Origin: Mycobacterium sp. MBM | GTDB lineage: Bacteria > Actinomycetota > Actinomycetes > Mycobacteriales > Mycobacteriaceae | DNA: 64,000 bases | Assembly (NCBI GenBank): GCA_021648845.1 | Contig: JAKJHY010000005.1 | Coordinates: forward strand, 62,001-126,000 | Direction: 5' to 3' | Shown here: one piece after another, positions 31,498 through 41,101 of the stretch | Position numbering within the stretch: the first letter of the stretch is position 1 | Layout: every line of letters begins with the position of its first letter | The notes under the pieces: model-generated | Told to the model about the DNA's origin: nothing | Databases searched by the model: none | The model's input: only the letters and a program-made list of their open reading frames with translations | Program-made: the position numbers and the translations under genes

Positions 31498-32508
31498 TCA
31501 GATTCCCTCAGGATCGGTTTCCAAACCGTCGGCCGCCTTCTGCGTCAAGCCGATCGCGACACGGGCCCACGCCTCGGAGGCCCCGGACAGCCCACAGGCA
31601 GGGCTGATACCGATCCGCTCGCGCAACACCGTGCGCGGGAAGCCCAACCGGTCGGTGACCGACGCCGCCGCGGCGGCAACCTGCTGCGGGGTCCAGCGCT
31701 GTTGCTGCGCGGTGCCGGGTACCACCCCGAGCAGCACGGTCCGCCCGGATTCGACGAACTCACCCACCCCGTCCAGATCGGCGGGCCGCAAGGTCGACAC
31801 ATCCACCGCCAACGCCTGCAGCTTGCTGCGCTGCAACAATCTCCACGGAAGGTCCGCGGCGCAGCTGTGCAGTGCGATCGCTCCGCCGACGGTATCGACG
31901 AACTCGTCCAGCAGCACCGCGGCAACCTGTTCTTCGACCGGATGCACCGGCGAGAATCGGGTCACCCCGGTCAGCCTGCCCAGCATCGCCGCGGGCAGGG
32001 ACGGCTCGTCGAGTTGCACCACGACCTCGGTGCCCAGCCGCCGCGCCACCTCGGCGCGATGCGCGGCCAACCCCTCCGACAGCGAGCCGGCGAGATCGCG
32101 CAGCGCTCCGGCATCGGTGATGGCACGGTGGCCGTTGGCCAGTTCCAGCTCGGCGGCCAGCGTGATCGGCCCGGCGGCCTGAACCTTCACCGGGCGACCC
32201 GAGCCGCGCAGTCCGGCCTTCTCCCAGGCCTCCTCCAGCGCGTCGATGTCCTCGTTGAGCCAACTCATCGCTCGGCGCATGACGGCGCTCCGGCCGGGTG
32301 CGATGCGGTACGCACGGGCCACGGTGTCGAACCCGATATCGACGAGCAGTGCGCCGGTGCGCCCGATGGTGTCCGCCCCGACACCGCGCGCGGGCAACTC
32401 GGGCAGATGCGGCAGCGAGTGCAGCTCGCCGACGATGATCTCGGCGGCCTCGCGCGCCGCCGTGCCCGGCCAGGATCCGATGCCGGTAGCGGCGGCGAAA
32501 ACACTCAT
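31498..32508 (-). CDS. MetE-like methionine synthase core protein
   Basis: This 336-residue protein resembles only the C-terminal catalytic half of cobalamin-independent methionine synthase, as does its M. tuberculosis counterpart Rv3015c. Zinc-ligand positions appear as His and Cys in ALHSCAADLP and a distal Cys in SPACGLSGA; TGIGSWPGT starts the barrel. The methyl donor and acceptor are unknown, since such core MetE proteins lack the folate-binding N-terminal half. It lies 25 bases downstream of mnmA on the same strand, in a sulfur-metabolism context. Confidence 0.85.
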   Translation of the reverse strand: MSVFAAATGIGSWPGTAAREAAEIIVGELHSLPHLPELPARGVGADTIGRTGALLVDIGFDTVARAYRIAPGRSAVMRRAMSWLNEDIDALEEAWEKAGLRGSGRPVKVQAAGPITLAAELELANGHRAITDAGALRDLAGSLSEGLAAHRAEVARRLGTEVVVQLDEPSLPAAMLGRLTGVTRFSPVHPVEEQVAAVLLDEFVDTVGGAIALHSCAADLPWRLLQRSKLQALAVDVSTLRPADLDGVGEFVESGRTVLLGVVPGTAQQQRWTPQQVAAAAASVTDRLGFPRTVLRERIGISPACGLSGASEAWARVAIGLTQKAADGLETDPEGI

Positions 32509-32533
32509 CGGACAACCGTATTCGATGATCCCA

Positions 32534-33601
32534 TCACCGGGTTACGGTGGCGCTGCCGATGACCTCGTCACCGGCGTCGTCGGGCCGATACAGCACCATG
32601 GTCTGACCCGGCGCCACCCCGCGAATCGGGGTGCGCAGGTCAGCGATCAGCCGGCCCTCGCGCACCTGTGCCACGGCCTCGGCGGTGCCGCCGTGCGCAC
32701 GCACCTGCACGACACCCTCGACCGGCCCGCTCGGTGCGGTCCCGGCGGTGAACACCGGCCGGTCCCCGATCAGCTGGGACACGTCCAAGTCATCGGCGGC
32801 GCCGACACGTACCGTCCCGGTCTGCGCGTCGATACCCGTCACGTATCGGGGCCGACCGTCGGGTCCGGGTCCGGCGATGCCCAAACCCTTGCGCTGACCG
32901 ATGGTGAACCCGTGTACCCCGTCATGTTCGGCGAGCACCGCTCCGCCGGCGTCCACGACCGCGCCGGGGCGTATCCCGATCCGGGCTCCCAGGAAGGCGC
33001 GGGTGTCCCCGGAAGGGATGAAACAGATGTCGTGGCTGTCCGGCTTCTGGGCGACGGCCAGTCCGCGGCGCGCGGCCTCGGCGCGGATCTCGGACTTCGG
33101 GGTGTCCCCGATCGGGAACAGGGCGTGCCGCAGCTGCTCGGCGGTCAGCACCGCCAGCACATAGGACTGGTCCTTGTCGGCATCGACGGCGCGACGCAGC
33201 CGGCCGTCGTCGAGTCGGGCGTAGTGACCGGTGGCCACGGCGTCGAACCCGAGCGCCAGTGCCCGCGCTGACAGCGCGGAGAACTTGATGGTCTCATTGC
33301 ATTTGACGCATGGGTTGGGGGTTTCACCGCGGGCGTAGGAGTCGACGAAATCGTCGATCACCTCTTCCTTGAAGCGGTCCGCGAAATCCCACACATAGAA
33401 GGGGATATCGAGAATATCGGCGACGCGGCGGGCGTCACCGGCGTCTTCCTTGGAACAGCAGCCCCGCGATCCGGTGCGCAGGGTGCCCGGTGTCGCCGAC
33501 AACGCCAGGTGCACACCGACGACGTCATGCCCGGCATCCACCATCCGGGCCGCCGCGACCGACGAGTCGACGCCCCCGCTCATCGCGACCAGAACCTTCA
33601 T
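32534..33601 (-). CDS. mnmA: tRNA-uridine 2-sulfurtransferase MnmA
   Basis: MnmA adenylates U34 of Lys, Glu and Gln tRNAs and inserts sulfur to give 2-thiouridine. The 355 residues contain the PP-loop [14 protein letters not shown] at the N terminus, the first catalytic cysteine in [20 protein letters not shown], and the second cysteine in [13 protein letters not shown] 33601 gives the conserved [10 protein letters not shown] start; an ATG at 33631, overlapping the iscS stop as TGATG, would add ten residues and is a real alternative. iscS upstream supplies the sulfur, so the operon order fits the pathway. Confidence 0.95.
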   Translation of the reverse strand: MKVLVAMSGGVDSSVAAARMVDAGHDVVGVHLALSATPGTLRTGSRGCCSKEDAGDARRVADILDIPFYVWDFADRFKEEVIDDFVDSYARGETPNPCVKCNETIKFSALSARALALGFDAVATGHYARLDDGRLRRAVDADKDQSYVLAVLTAEQLRHALFPIGDTPKSEIRAEAARRGLAVAQKPDSHDICFIPSGDTRAFLGARIGIRPGAVVDAGGAVLAEHDGVHGFTIGQRKGLGIAGPGPDGRPRYVTGIDAQTGTVRVGAADDLDVSQLIGDRPVFTAGTAPSGPVEGVVQVRAHGGTAEAVAQVREGRLIADLRTPIRGVAPGQTMVLYRPDDAGDEVIGSATVTR

Positions 33602-33630
33602 CGGCTGTTGGTTCTTCGCGCAGGTGCTCA

Positions 33631-34818
33631 TCACTGCCGCGTCCCTGCACTGGCCAGCGCAGCCTGACGGGCCCGTTCCACCGCCGCCGGCAGCACATCG
33701 AGAGCTGCATCGACGTCGGCGTCGGTGCTGGTGTGTGCCAATGAAAGTCGCAGTGAACCGCGGGCCGTGGCCGGATCGGCCCCCATCGCGATGAGCACAT
33801 GGGAGGGCTGTGCAACACCGGCCGTGCAGGCCGAACCGGTGGAACACTCGACACCCTTGGCATCGAGCAGCATCAGCAGGGCGTCACCCTCACAGCCGCG
33901 AAAGGTGAAGTGGGCGTTGCCCGGCAACCGGCGATCGCCGTCGGCGCCGTTGACGTCGACATCGTCGATCTGCGCGAGCACCCCGGCGATCAGCCGGTCC
34001 CGCAGCGCGCGCACCCGCACACCCGACTCGGCCAGACCCTCCACCGCCACCCGGGCAGCCGCGGCCATCGCCACGGCAGCGGCGACATCCGGTGTGCCCG
34101 AACGAACGTCCCGTTCCTGCCCGCCGCCGTGCAGGATCGGCACGCAGGCGGTGTCACGCCGCAGCACCAGTGCGCCGATGCCGACCGGACCGCCGAATTT
34201 GTGGGCGGCCAGACTCAGCGCCGAGAGCCCGCTCTCGGCGAACGCCACCGGGATGTGCCCTACCGCCTGGATCGCGTCGCTGTGCATGGGGATGGCGAAC
34301 TCCGCTGCCACCGCGGCCAATTCGGCGATCGGTTGAATGGTTCCGACCTCGTTGTTGGCCCACATCACCGATATCAGTGCGACATCATCAGGATCGTTCA
34401 GTGCCGCACGCAGCGACTCGGGAGCCACCGAGCCGGTGCCGTCGACCGGCAGCCACGTGACCTCGGCCCCCTCGTGTTCGACGAGCCACTCGACCGCGTC
34501 GAGCACCGCGTGATGTTCCACGGGGGTGGTCACGATGCGCCGCCGGCGCGGGTCGGCGTCGCGGCGCGCCCAGAAGATGCCCTTGACGGCCAGATTGTCG
34601 GACTCGGTACCGCCCGCGGTGAAGATCACCTCGGAGGGGCGGGCCCCCAACAGACCGGCCAGCGTCTCACGGGCCTCTTCCATCCGGCGCCGCGCCGCCC
34701 GACCGGAAGTGTGCAGCGAGGACGCATTGCCGACCGTGGCCAGCGCGCCGACCATCGCCTCGATTGCAGCGGGGTGCATCGGGGTGGTGGCAGCGTGATC
34801 CAGGTAAGCGGCTGTCAT
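33631..34818 (-). CDS. iscS: Cysteine desulfurase IscS-like
   Basis: This PLP enzyme removes sulfur from cysteine as a persulfide for tRNA thiolation and Fe-S clusters. The 395 residues show the start [12 protein letters not shown], a PLP-stacking histidine in VEHHAVL (102-103), the PLP lysine Lys207 (AAHKFGGP) and the catalytic Cys331 in STGSACTAG, a group I loop. It corresponds to Rv3025c. Its stop overlaps or lies just before mnmA. Without iscU or iscA nearby, tRNA thiolation is its clear local partner role. Confidence 0.95.
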   Translation of the reverse strand: MTAAYLDHAATTPMHPAAIEAMVGALATVGNASSLHTSGRAARRRMEEARETLAGLLGARPSEVIFTAGGTESDNLAVKGIFWARRDADPRRRRIVTTPVEHHAVLDAVEWLVEHEGAEVTWLPVDGTGSVAPESLRAALNDPDDVALISVMWANNEVGTIQPIAELAAVAAEFAIPMHSDAIQAVGHIPVAFAESGLSALSLAAHKFGGPVGIGALVLRRDTACVPILHGGGQERDVRSGTPDVAAAVAMAAAARVAVEGLAESGVRVRALRDRLIAGVLAQIDDVDVNGADGDRRLPGNAHFTFRGCEGDALLMLLDAKGVECSTGSACTAGVAQPSHVLIAMGADPATARGSLRLSLAHTSTDADVDAALDVLPAAVERARQAALASAGTRQ

Positions 34819-34865
34819 GGCCCACCAAGGATAGCCGCCGGACCGGAGGGTGCTGTCCGTCGAGG

Positions 34866-35717
34866 TCAGGCAGCCACCCTCAGCAGGCCATGCGCACGGT
34901 ACGCCGGAGAGCGGGGGTCGGCTCCGCGCACGGCTGCCTCACAGCGGGCCGCCAGGTCGCGCCGATCCTCACCCGGCAGCTCCAGCGACTGGACCTGCAC
35001 GTGCACCACGGTGCGGCGGGCCGTGACGAGCCGGCGGATCGAATCCAGCAGGGTGTCCTCGCCGATATAGGCGGGCACGGTGGACGGGCGGCCGTCGCGG
35101 TGGTGATAGGTCAGCCGCAGCGGCTGCACCGGGCGCCCGGCGTCCACGGCGGCCTGGAACATGGCCGGACGGAACGGTCCATATCCCAGTCCACACCAGG
35201 TGGTGCCTTCCGGAAATGCCACCACGGTCTGACCGCTGCGCAGCCGGGCCGCGACGGCGCCGACCACCGCGGGCAGCCGGCGCAGGTTCTCCCGCTCGAT
35301 AGGGATGACCTTCATGATCCGGGCGAGTACGCCGAGCGCCGGCCAGTCGATCAGATCGGCGCGGGCGACGAACGACCCCGGCATGACCGCGCCGATACTG
35401 AAGACGTCCAGCCACGACACATGGCCGCTGACCACCAGCACGCCGCGCAGGTTGCGGATGGGCCCACCGGAGACCGTGATGCGCACCCCCACGCTGCGCA
35501 GCATCAGCCGGCAGTAGGCGCGCTGCAGGTGCGAGCGGCCCGGCAACGGGACCGCGAGCAGCGGAACCGCCAGCAACAACAACACTGCCCCGGTGACGCG
35601 CAGTGTGGTGCGGGTCCAGACCGCGGGGCGAGATCCCAGCGGAGCCGCCCCAGCGTGCATGCAGCTGGCGTCGCAGGAGGCGCGCGGCAGCCAGCAGTGG
35701 TCCTTGGTGACGGTCAT
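34866..35717 (-). CDS. PlsC-type 1-acyl-glycerol/lyso-lipid acyltransferase
   Basis: The 283 residues include an N-terminal membrane helix ([19 protein letters not shown]), the HX4D active-site motif as [11 protein letters not shown], and the FPEGTTWCG substrate motif of the PlsC/AGPAT family. The enzyme should transfer an acyl chain to a hydroxyl on a lipid at the membrane. It is coupled (ATGA) to the preceding GNAT-type acyltransferase gene. This pairing resembles the OlsB-OlsA pair of ornithine-lipid synthesis, and the M. tuberculosis counterpart is Rv3026c. The actual substrate is not shown. Confidence 0.87.
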   Translation of the reverse strand: MTVTKDHCWLPRASCDASCMHAGAAPLGSRPAVWTRTTLRVTGAVLLLLAVPLLAVPLPGRSHLQRAYCRLMLRSVGVRITVSGGPIRNLRGVLVVSGHVSWLDVFSIGAVMPGSFVARADLIDWPALGVLARIMKVIPIERENLRRLPAVVGAVAARLRSGQTVVAFPEGTTWCGLGYGPFRPAMFQAAVDAGRPVQPLRLTYHHRDGRPSTVPAYIGEDTLLDSIRRLVTARRTVVHVQVQSLELPGEDRRDLAARCEAAVRGADPRSPAYRAHGLLRVAA

Positions 35718-36559
35718 GCCGGGTCCTTACTGTCGGTGGTGTCGGCGGCCTGCGACACCGACCGCAGCCGCTTCAGGTAGCGGACGTCGGCGCGGCGCTT
35801 GTCCAGCAGCGCCGGAAAGTCGCCGACGCCGAAGGCGGGATCGTGGGCGGGTTCACCGCACACCTGGGCGCCGAGGCGCAGGTAGCCCCGCATCAGGGCG
35901 GGCACGGTGACCCGGGCCGGCGAATCGATCTCATCGAGGGTGCGTCCGTCGATCACGACCGGCCGGTAGGGCCGCACCGTGAATTCCGGCGGCGCGCCGT
36001 GGCGGCGAAGCACGAAATCGCGCACCCCACGCAGCTGGCTGCCGGGCGTTTCGCCGGCCGGATGGGTGGGCACCGACACACACCCGGTCACATAGTCGTA
36101 CCCGCAGCGGTCCAGGTAGGCCAGGATGCCCGCCCACATCAGCAGCACCACTGCGCCGTTGCGATGATCCCCGCGGACCACCGCGCGACCCATCTCGACC
36201 AGCGAAGGCCGCAGGGAGTCGAGCGCACGGACATCGAATTCGGTTGCGGTGTAGAGACTTCCGGCGGCGATGGCGCCGGGCGGTGGCAGCATGCGATAAC
36301 AACCGACCAGCTCGCCGGAGCCGTCCTCGCGCACCAGCAGGTGATCGCAGAACTGGTCGAAGCGGTCGGCGTCCAGTCCGTCGTGGGTGCGCGGCATGGC
36401 AAAACCGGGCTCGGTGGTGAACACATCGTGGCGCAGCCGCTGGGCCGCCTCGATATGGGTCGGGTCGGTGGACAGCAGCAGGGTGTAGCGCGGGCCCGGT
36501 GCCGCGGACGGCGCCTGGTCGGTGTCGTCAGCCGGTATGAGGACAGATGCGGTACTCAT
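35714..36559 (-). CDS. GNAT/OlsB-like N-acyltransferase
   Basis: The 281-residue protein has the features of OlsB-type (hemolysin-like) N-acyltransferases: AAQRLRHDVFTTEPGF near residue 40, DRFDQFCDHLLVREDGSGELVGCYRML, LVEMGRAVVRGDHRNGAVVLLMWAGI in the middle and PALMRGYLRLGAQVCGEPAHDPAFG toward the end. OlsB acylates ornithine with 3-hydroxyacyl-ACP; the next gene is an OlsA-like PlsC enzyme. The M. tuberculosis counterpart Rv3027c is annotated only as an acetyltransferase. ATG 36559 is chosen; an ATG at 36568 would add three residues. Confidence 0.82.
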   Translation of the reverse strand: MSTASVLIPADDTDQAPSAAPGPRYTLLLSTDPTHIEAAQRLRHDVFTTEPGFAMPRTHDGLDADRFDQFCDHLLVREDGSGELVGCYRMLPPPGAIAAGSLYTATEFDVRALDSLRPSLVEMGRAVVRGDHRNGAVVLLMWAGILAYLDRCGYDYVTGCVSVPTHPAGETPGSQLRGVRDFVLRRHGAPPEFTVRPYRPVVIDGRTLDEIDSPARVTVPALMRGYLRLGAQVCGEPAHDPAFGVGDFPALLDKRRADVRYLKRLRSVSQAADTTDSKDPA

Positions 36560-36651
36560 GCTCAGCACGGTCGCGGCTGCGGGTCTCCGGGCGGCATCAG
36601 GGGCGTGACGTGTCCGTGCACGGTTCGTGAACAGCGCGGTCAGAAAGCCAA

Positions 36652-36683
36652 AAGCGCCCCGGAACCTGGGTTCCGGGGCGCTT
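36652..36683. terminator. Terminator after etfBA
   Basis: A perfect 13-bp stem (36652-36664 with 36671-36683) closes a 6-base loop. Read on the minus strand, after the etfA stop at 36701, it is followed by TTTTGGCTTT, a partial U-tract, so it is an intrinsic terminator for etfBA. On the minus strand it also lies upstream of the OlsB-like gene and separates the two units. Confidence 0.85.
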
Positions 36684-36700
36684 CTTGAGCTTGCTGCGGC

Positions 36701-37657
36701 TTATCCCTTACGGGCCTTGACCGCCTCGGTCAGCTGCGGGGCGACCTTGAACAGGTCGCCGACGATGCCGAGATCGGCGATCTCGAAGATCGGCGCCTCT
36801 TCGTCCTTGTTGACCGCGATGATGGTCTTGGACGTCTGCATACCGGCGCGGTGCTGGATGGCACCGGAGATGCCCAGCGCGATGTACAGCTGCGGGGACA
36901 CCGTCTTACCGGTCTGGCCGACCTGGAACTGCCCGGCGTAGTAGCCGGAGTCGACGGCGGCACGGGACGCACCGACGGCGGCCCCGAGCGAGTCGGCGAG
37001 CTCCTCGACGATCTTGAAGTTCTCCTCGCTGCCGACACCGCGGCCACCGGCGACCACGACGCTGGCCTCGGTGAGCTCGGGACGGTCGCCCGCCACGACG
37101 GGCTCACGGGACGTGATCTTGGTCGCATTCTCGGCCTGGGCGGGCACCTCGACGGTGACGACCTCGCCGGCGCCCTCGGCCGGGGCGGCCTCGACGGCGC
37201 CCGGACGAACGGTGATCACCGGGAGCTCACCGGTGGCCTGGGCATCGACGGTGAACGCGCCGCCGAAGATGCTGTGGACGCCCACTCCGCCTTCCTTGAT
37301 CTCGACGACGTCGACCAGCAGGCCGGAGCCCAGACGCGCGGCCAGCCGGCCGGCGACCTCTTTGCCCTCGGCGCTGGCCGCGATCACGACGGCGGCGGGA
37401 GCGGCCGATTCGGTCAGCGCGGCGAGCACGTCGACCTTCGGGGTGATCAGGAAGCTGTCCACGTCGGCCGACTCGGCGACGTAGATCTTGGCCGCACCGG
37501 CGGCCTTGAGGCCGTCGGTGAGACCGGCGGCGGTGCCTTCGGCGCCGACCACGACCGCGGACGGCTCACCCAGCACGCGGGCGGCGGTGATCAGTTCGGT
37601 GCTGACCTTCTTCAGTGCACCTTCGGCGTGCTCGACGAGCACAAGTACTTCAGCCAT
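36701..37657 (-). CDS. etfA: Electron transfer flavoprotein alpha subunit
   Basis: With EtfB it forms the FAD protein that takes electrons from acyl-CoA dehydrogenases and passes them to the membrane quinone pool. The 318 residues equal the M. tuberculosis FixB length I recall. The C-terminal FAD-binding domain is clear: [20 protein letters not shown], then [20 protein letters not shown]. It is the second gene of etfB-etfA (43-base gap). A TetR-type palindrome lies upstream of etfB, consistent with control by a fatty-acid regulator. Confidence 0.97.
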   Translation of the reverse strand: MAEVLVLVEHAEGALKKVSTELITAARVLGEPSAVVVGAEGTAAGLTDGLKAAGAAKIYVAESADVDSFLITPKVDVLAALTESAAPAAVVIAASAEGKEVAGRLAARLGSGLLVDVVEIKEGGVGVHSIFGGAFTVDAQATGELPVITVRPGAVEAAPAEGAGEVVTVEVPAQAENATKITSREPVVAGDRPELTEASVVVAGGRGVGSEENFKIVEELADSLGAAVGASRAAVDSGYYAGQFQVGQTGKTVSPQLYIALGISGAIQHRAGMQTSKTIIAVNKDEEAPIFEIADLGIVGDLFKVAPQLTEAVKARKG

Positions 37658-37700
37658 GTGTGTCTTTGTCCTTTGTGAAATGGGTGTGTGGGGGCCGCTG

Positions 37701-38492
37701 CTAGATCAGCTTCTGGGAGACCAGGTACTCGGCGACCTTCTTGCCGCCCTCGCCCTCGTCGGTGACCTTCTCGCCCGCGGTCTTGGGGGGCTTCGGGGTG
37801 GCCGACAGCACCTTGCTGCCGGCGTTGGCCACGCCGACCTCGTCGGCCTCGACACCGATCTCGGCCAGCGTCAGCACCGTGACTTCCTTCTTCTTCGCGG
37901 CCATGATGCCCTTGAAGGAGGGGAAGCGGGGCTCGTTGATCTTCTCGTTGACACTGACCACGGCGGGCAGCGAGGCCTCCAGACCGAACACACCCTCGTC
38001 GGTTTCCCGCTCGGCGGTGACCTTGCCGCCTTCGACGTTCAGCTTGCGGACGTGGGTCAGCTGCGGCAGCCCCAGGTACTCGGCGATCACGGCGGGCACG
38101 GCACCGCCGACCCCGTCGGTGGCCTCGTTACCGGCGATGACCAGCTCGGTGCCCTCGATGGTGCCCAGCGCGCGGGCCAGCGCCCAACCCGTCTGGACGA
38201 GGTCGGAGCCGTGCAGGCCGTCGTCCTTGAGGTGAACGGCCTTGTCGGCGCCCATGGACAGCGCCTTGCGGATGGCTTCGGTGGCGCGTTCGGGGCCGGC
38301 GGTGAGCACGGTGACGGTGCTGTCGCCGCCCTCGCGCTCCTTGATGAGCAGCGCTTCTTCGACGGCACGCTCGTTGATCTCGTCGAGCACGGCGTCGGCG
38401 GCTTCCCGGTCCAGGGTCCAGTCACCCTCGGACAACTTGCGCTCGGACCAAGTGTCAGGGACCTGCTTGATCAGGACCACGATGTTTGTCAT
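37701..38492 (-). CDS. etfB: Electron transfer flavoprotein beta subunit
   Basis: EtfB holds AMP and makes contact with dehydrogenases in beta-oxidation. The 263 residues begin NIVVLIKQVPDTWSERKL and contain VTVLTAGPERATEAIRKALSMGADKAVHL, AGNEATDGVGGAVPAVIAEYLG and a C-terminal recognition region. The ATG at 38492 follows a 197-base divergent region shared with the Rv3030-like methyltransferase gene. Confidence 0.97.
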   Translation of the reverse strand: MTNIVVLIKQVPDTWSERKLSEGDWTLDREAADAVLDEINERAVEEALLIKEREGGDSTVTVLTAGPERATEAIRKALSMGADKAVHLKDDGLHGSDLVQTGWALARALGTIEGTELVIAGNEATDGVGGAVPAVIAEYLGLPQLTHVRKLNVEGGKVTAERETDEGVFGLEASLPAVVSVNEKINEPRFPSFKGIMAAKKKEVTVLTLAEIGVEADEVGVANAGSKVLSATPKPPKTAGEKVTDEGEGGKKVAEYLVSQKLI

Positions 38493-38565
38493 GACTGTGG
38501 TTCGTCCTCCTCGATGAGGCCGGCAGCCGGCCTGGGCATATCACGTTTTGTCCAACGGCCACCAT

Positions 38566-38581
38566 GTTACTCGCGGGTAAC
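38566..38581. promoter_or_regulatory. Putative TetR-type operator upstream of etfBA
   Basis: GTTACTCGCGGGTAAC is an imperfect 16-bp palindrome (14 of 16 positions symmetric; perfect outer five on each side) located 74 bases before the etfB start. Its form fits TetR-family fatty-acid regulators in mycobacteria. The cognate regulator is not in the window. Confidence 0.5.
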
Positions 38582-38689
38582 TTTGACGGCACGCAAGGAC
38601 ACCATAACCGGTCAATCGCCGTCTCCCGACCGCACGGTGGGTCGGGCATCCGTTCGCGAACCGGCCGTTACGGGTTAGCCTGCCTTCCA

Positions 38690-39487
38690 ATGAGCACAAT
38701 CGGTTCCGTCGACAGCCCCGGCTCCAATGAGGGAGCCGACCCCTCGTTGCCGTTGACCGGCGAGCGCACGATTCCCGGCCTGGCCGAGGAGAACTACTGG
38801 TTCCGCCGCCACGAGGTCGTCTATCAACGCCTCGCCGACCGCTGTGCCGGTCGCGACGTGCTGGAGGCCGGGCCCGGCGAGGGGTACGGCGCGGATCTGA
38901 TCGCCGATCGCGCGCGCAGTGTCACCGGCGTGGATTACGACGAGCAGGCCGTCGCACACATCCGGGCCAAGTACCCGCGGGTGCAGATGCACTTAGGAAA
39001 TCTGGCCAACTTGCCGTTACCGGACGACTCGGTCGACGTCGTGGTCAACTTCCAGGTCATCGAGCACCTGTGGGACCAGGGCCAGTTCGTCGCCGAATGC
39101 GCCCGCGTGCTGCGTCCGGGCGGGCAGCTGTTGATGTCGACGCCCAACCGCATCACCTTCTCACCGGGCCGCGACACCCCGCTCAACCCGTTCCACACTC
39201 GCGAACTGAACGCCTCCGAACTCACCGAACTGCTGGAGCAGGGCGGGTTCGAGATCGAAGGCGTCTACGGCGTTTTTCACGGCCCAGGCCTCGCAGCCAT
39301 CGACGCGCGCCATGGCGGCTCCATCATCGACGCCCAGATCCAGCGTGCGGTCGCCGATGCCCCGTGGTCACCGACGTTGCTCGCCGATGTCGCGGCGGTG
39401 CGCGCCGACGACTTCGATCTGCTCGACGCCGGTGACCGCGCCATCGACGACAGCCTCGATCTGGTGGCCATCGCGGTGCTGCCGTGA
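38690..39487 (+). CDS. SAM methyltransferase of the MGLP region (Rv3030-like)
   Basis: The 265 residues show a class I methyltransferase: NYWFRRHEVVYQRLAD at the start, motif I DVLEAGPGEGYGADLIA, acidic strand 2 end (VTGVDYDEQAV), DDSVDVVVNFQVIEHLWDQ and RVLRPGGQLLMSTPN. It is the counterpart of Rv3030, placed in the M. tuberculosis region implicated in 6-O-methylglucose lipopolysaccharide synthesis, so it may O-methylate the glucan. That assignment is by position and family. The stop overlaps the next start (GTGA). Confidence 0.88.
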   Translation: MSTIGSVDSPGSNEGADPSLPLTGERTIPGLAEENYWFRRHEVVYQRLADRCAGRDVLEAGPGEGYGADLIADRARSVTGVDYDEQAVAHIRAKYPRVQMHLGNLANLPLPDDSVDVVVNFQVIEHLWDQGQFVAECARVLRPGGQLLMSTPNRITFSPGRDTPLNPFHTRELNASELTELLEQGGFEIEGVYGVFHGPGLAAIDARHGGSIIDAQIQRAVADAPWSPTLLADVAAVRADDFDLLDAGDRAIDDSLDLVAIAVLP

Positions 39488-41076
39488 GCGAATCACTTTC
39501 CCAGTCGCTGCGCTCCCGCCCGCCGGAATCCGCACCGGTCCCCGGGATGTTCACGCTGGTACTGCACACCCACCTGCCGTGGCTGGCCCACCACGGTCGC
39601 TGGCCGGTCGGCGAGGAGTGGCTGTACCAATCCTGGGCGGCGTCCTATCTGCCGCTCATGCGGGTGTTGGGCACGCTGGCCGCCGAGGGCCGCAGCCACC
39701 TGGTGAGCCTGGGCATGACGCCGGTGGTCACCGCTCAGCTCGACGACCCCTACTGCCTGACCGGCATGCACCACTGGCTCGCCAACTGGCAGCTACGCGC
39801 CCTGGAAGCGACCACCACCCGCACCGGTGCCGCGGCGGGCACCTTCGGATCCCCGGAAGCCATGCGCCAGTTCGGTCTTCGTGAGCACGCAGCGGCAACC
39901 GCAGCGCTGGAGGACTTCACCTCGCACTGGTGCCACGGCGGTAGTCCGCTGTTGCGCCGGCTCGTCGACGCCGGGACCATCGAACTGCTCGGCGGGCCGC
40001 TGGCGCATCCCTTCCAGCCGCTGCTCAACCCGCGGCTGCGTGAGTTCGCGCTGCGCGAGGGGTTGGCCGACGCGCGGCAGCGCTTCGCGCACACCCCGAC
40101 CGGAATCTGGGCGCCCGAATGCGCATACGCGCCGGGAATGGAAATCGGTTACGCCGCAGCCGGTGTCGGTCACTTCATGGTCGACGGGCCGTCCCTGCAC
40201 GGAGATACCGCGCTGGCCCGCCCCGTCGGAGACACCGATGTGGTCGCCTTCGGTCGGGACCTGCACGTGAGCTACCGGGTGTGGTCACCGAAATCCGGTT
40301 ACCCGGGGCACGCGGCCTATCGCGATTTCCACACCTATGACCACCTGACCGGCCTGAAGCCGGCCCGGGTGACGGGACGCAATGTGCCGTCGGAGGCCAA
40401 GGCACCCTACGAGCCGGAGCGCGCGGACAAGGCCGTCGACAAACACGTCGCCGATTTCGTCGCCGTGGTGCGCCGCCGGCTGCAGGCCGAATCCGAGCGC
40501 ATCGGCCGGCCCGCCCACGTCATCGCGGCCTTCGACACCGAACTGTTCGGGCACTGGTGGCACGAGGGCCCGCGGTGGCTGGAACGGCTGTTGCGCGCGC
40601 TACCGCAGGCCGGGATCCGGGTGGGCACCCTGGCCGATGCGCTCGAGGCCGGCTACGTCGGCTCCGCCGTCGAATTGCCGCCCAGCTCTTGGGGTTCCGG
40701 CAAAGACTGGCAAGTCTGGAACGGTGCGAAGGTAGCCGATCTGGTGGCGCTCAATGCCGAGGTCGTCGACACCGCACTGGCGGCGGTGGACAAGGCGCTG
40801 GCCCACCGCGGCCCCGGTGCGTCGCGTGATGTCGTGGCCGACCAGATCCTGCGGGAGACATTGCTGACTGTGTCCAGCGACTGGCCATTCATGGTCAGCA
40901 AGGACTCCGCCGCCGAGTACGCGCGCTACCGCGCCCACCTGCACGCGCACGCCACCCGCGAGATCGCGGCGGCATCGGCCTCCGGTCGCCACGAGCAGGC
41001 GCAGCGGCTGGCCGGCGACTGGAACCGCGCCGACGGACTGTTCGGCGCCCTGGACGCGCGGCGGCTGCCCCGATGA
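39484..41076 (+). CDS. GH57 alpha-glucan branching-type enzyme (Rv3031-like)
   Basis: The 530-residue protein belongs to glycoside hydrolase family 57. Motifs are LHTHLPWLAHHGRW, GGPLAHPFQPLL, the nucleophile glutamate in IWAPECAYAPGM and the acid aspartate in AAFDTELFGHWWHEGP. Such enzymes usually form alpha-1,6 branches in 4-linked glucans, in accord with MGLP having side branches; it is coupled to the methyltransferase upstream and the GT4 downstream. The first ~17 residues (including SQSLRSRPPES) are encoded by a dispersed repeat copy and are unlike the M. tuberculosis protein as I recall it; VPGMFTLVLHTH starts the conserved part. Confidence 0.9.
   Translation: MSESLSQSLRSRPPESAPVPGMFTLVLHTHLPWLAHHGRWPVGEEWLYQSWAASYLPLMRVLGTLAAEGRSHLVSLGMTPVVTAQLDDPYCLTGMHHWLANWQLRALEATTTRTGAAAGTFGSPEAMRQFGLREHAAATAALEDFTSHWCHGGSPLLRRLVDAGTIELLGGPLAHPFQPLLNPRLREFALREGLADARQRFAHTPTGIWAPECAYAPGMEIGYAAAGVGHFMVDGPSLHGDTALARPVGDTDVVAFGRDLHVSYRVWSPKSGYPGHAAYRDFHTYDHLTGLKPARVTGRNVPSEAKAPYEPERADKAVDKHVADFVAVVRRRLQAESERIGRPAHVIAAFDTELFGHWWHEGPRWLERLLRALPQAGIRVGTLADALEAGYVGSAVELPPSSWGSGKDWQVWNGAKVADLVALNAEVVDTALAAVDKALAHRGPGASRDVVADQILRETLLTVSSDWPFMVSKDSAAEYARYRAHLHAHATREIAAASASGRHEQAQRLAGDWNRADGLFGALDARRLPR
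39504..39526 (+). repeat. Dispersed GC-rich repeat, copy 2 (in GH57 gene)
   Basis: GTCGCTGCGCTCCCGCCCGC then CGG differs from copy 1 by one base over the shared 22-base core. It lies within the first 15 codons of the GH57 gene and keeps its reading frame open. Confidence 0.75.
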
Positions 41077-41101
41077 GCCGATCCACCGAAGGTGCACACA
41101 C

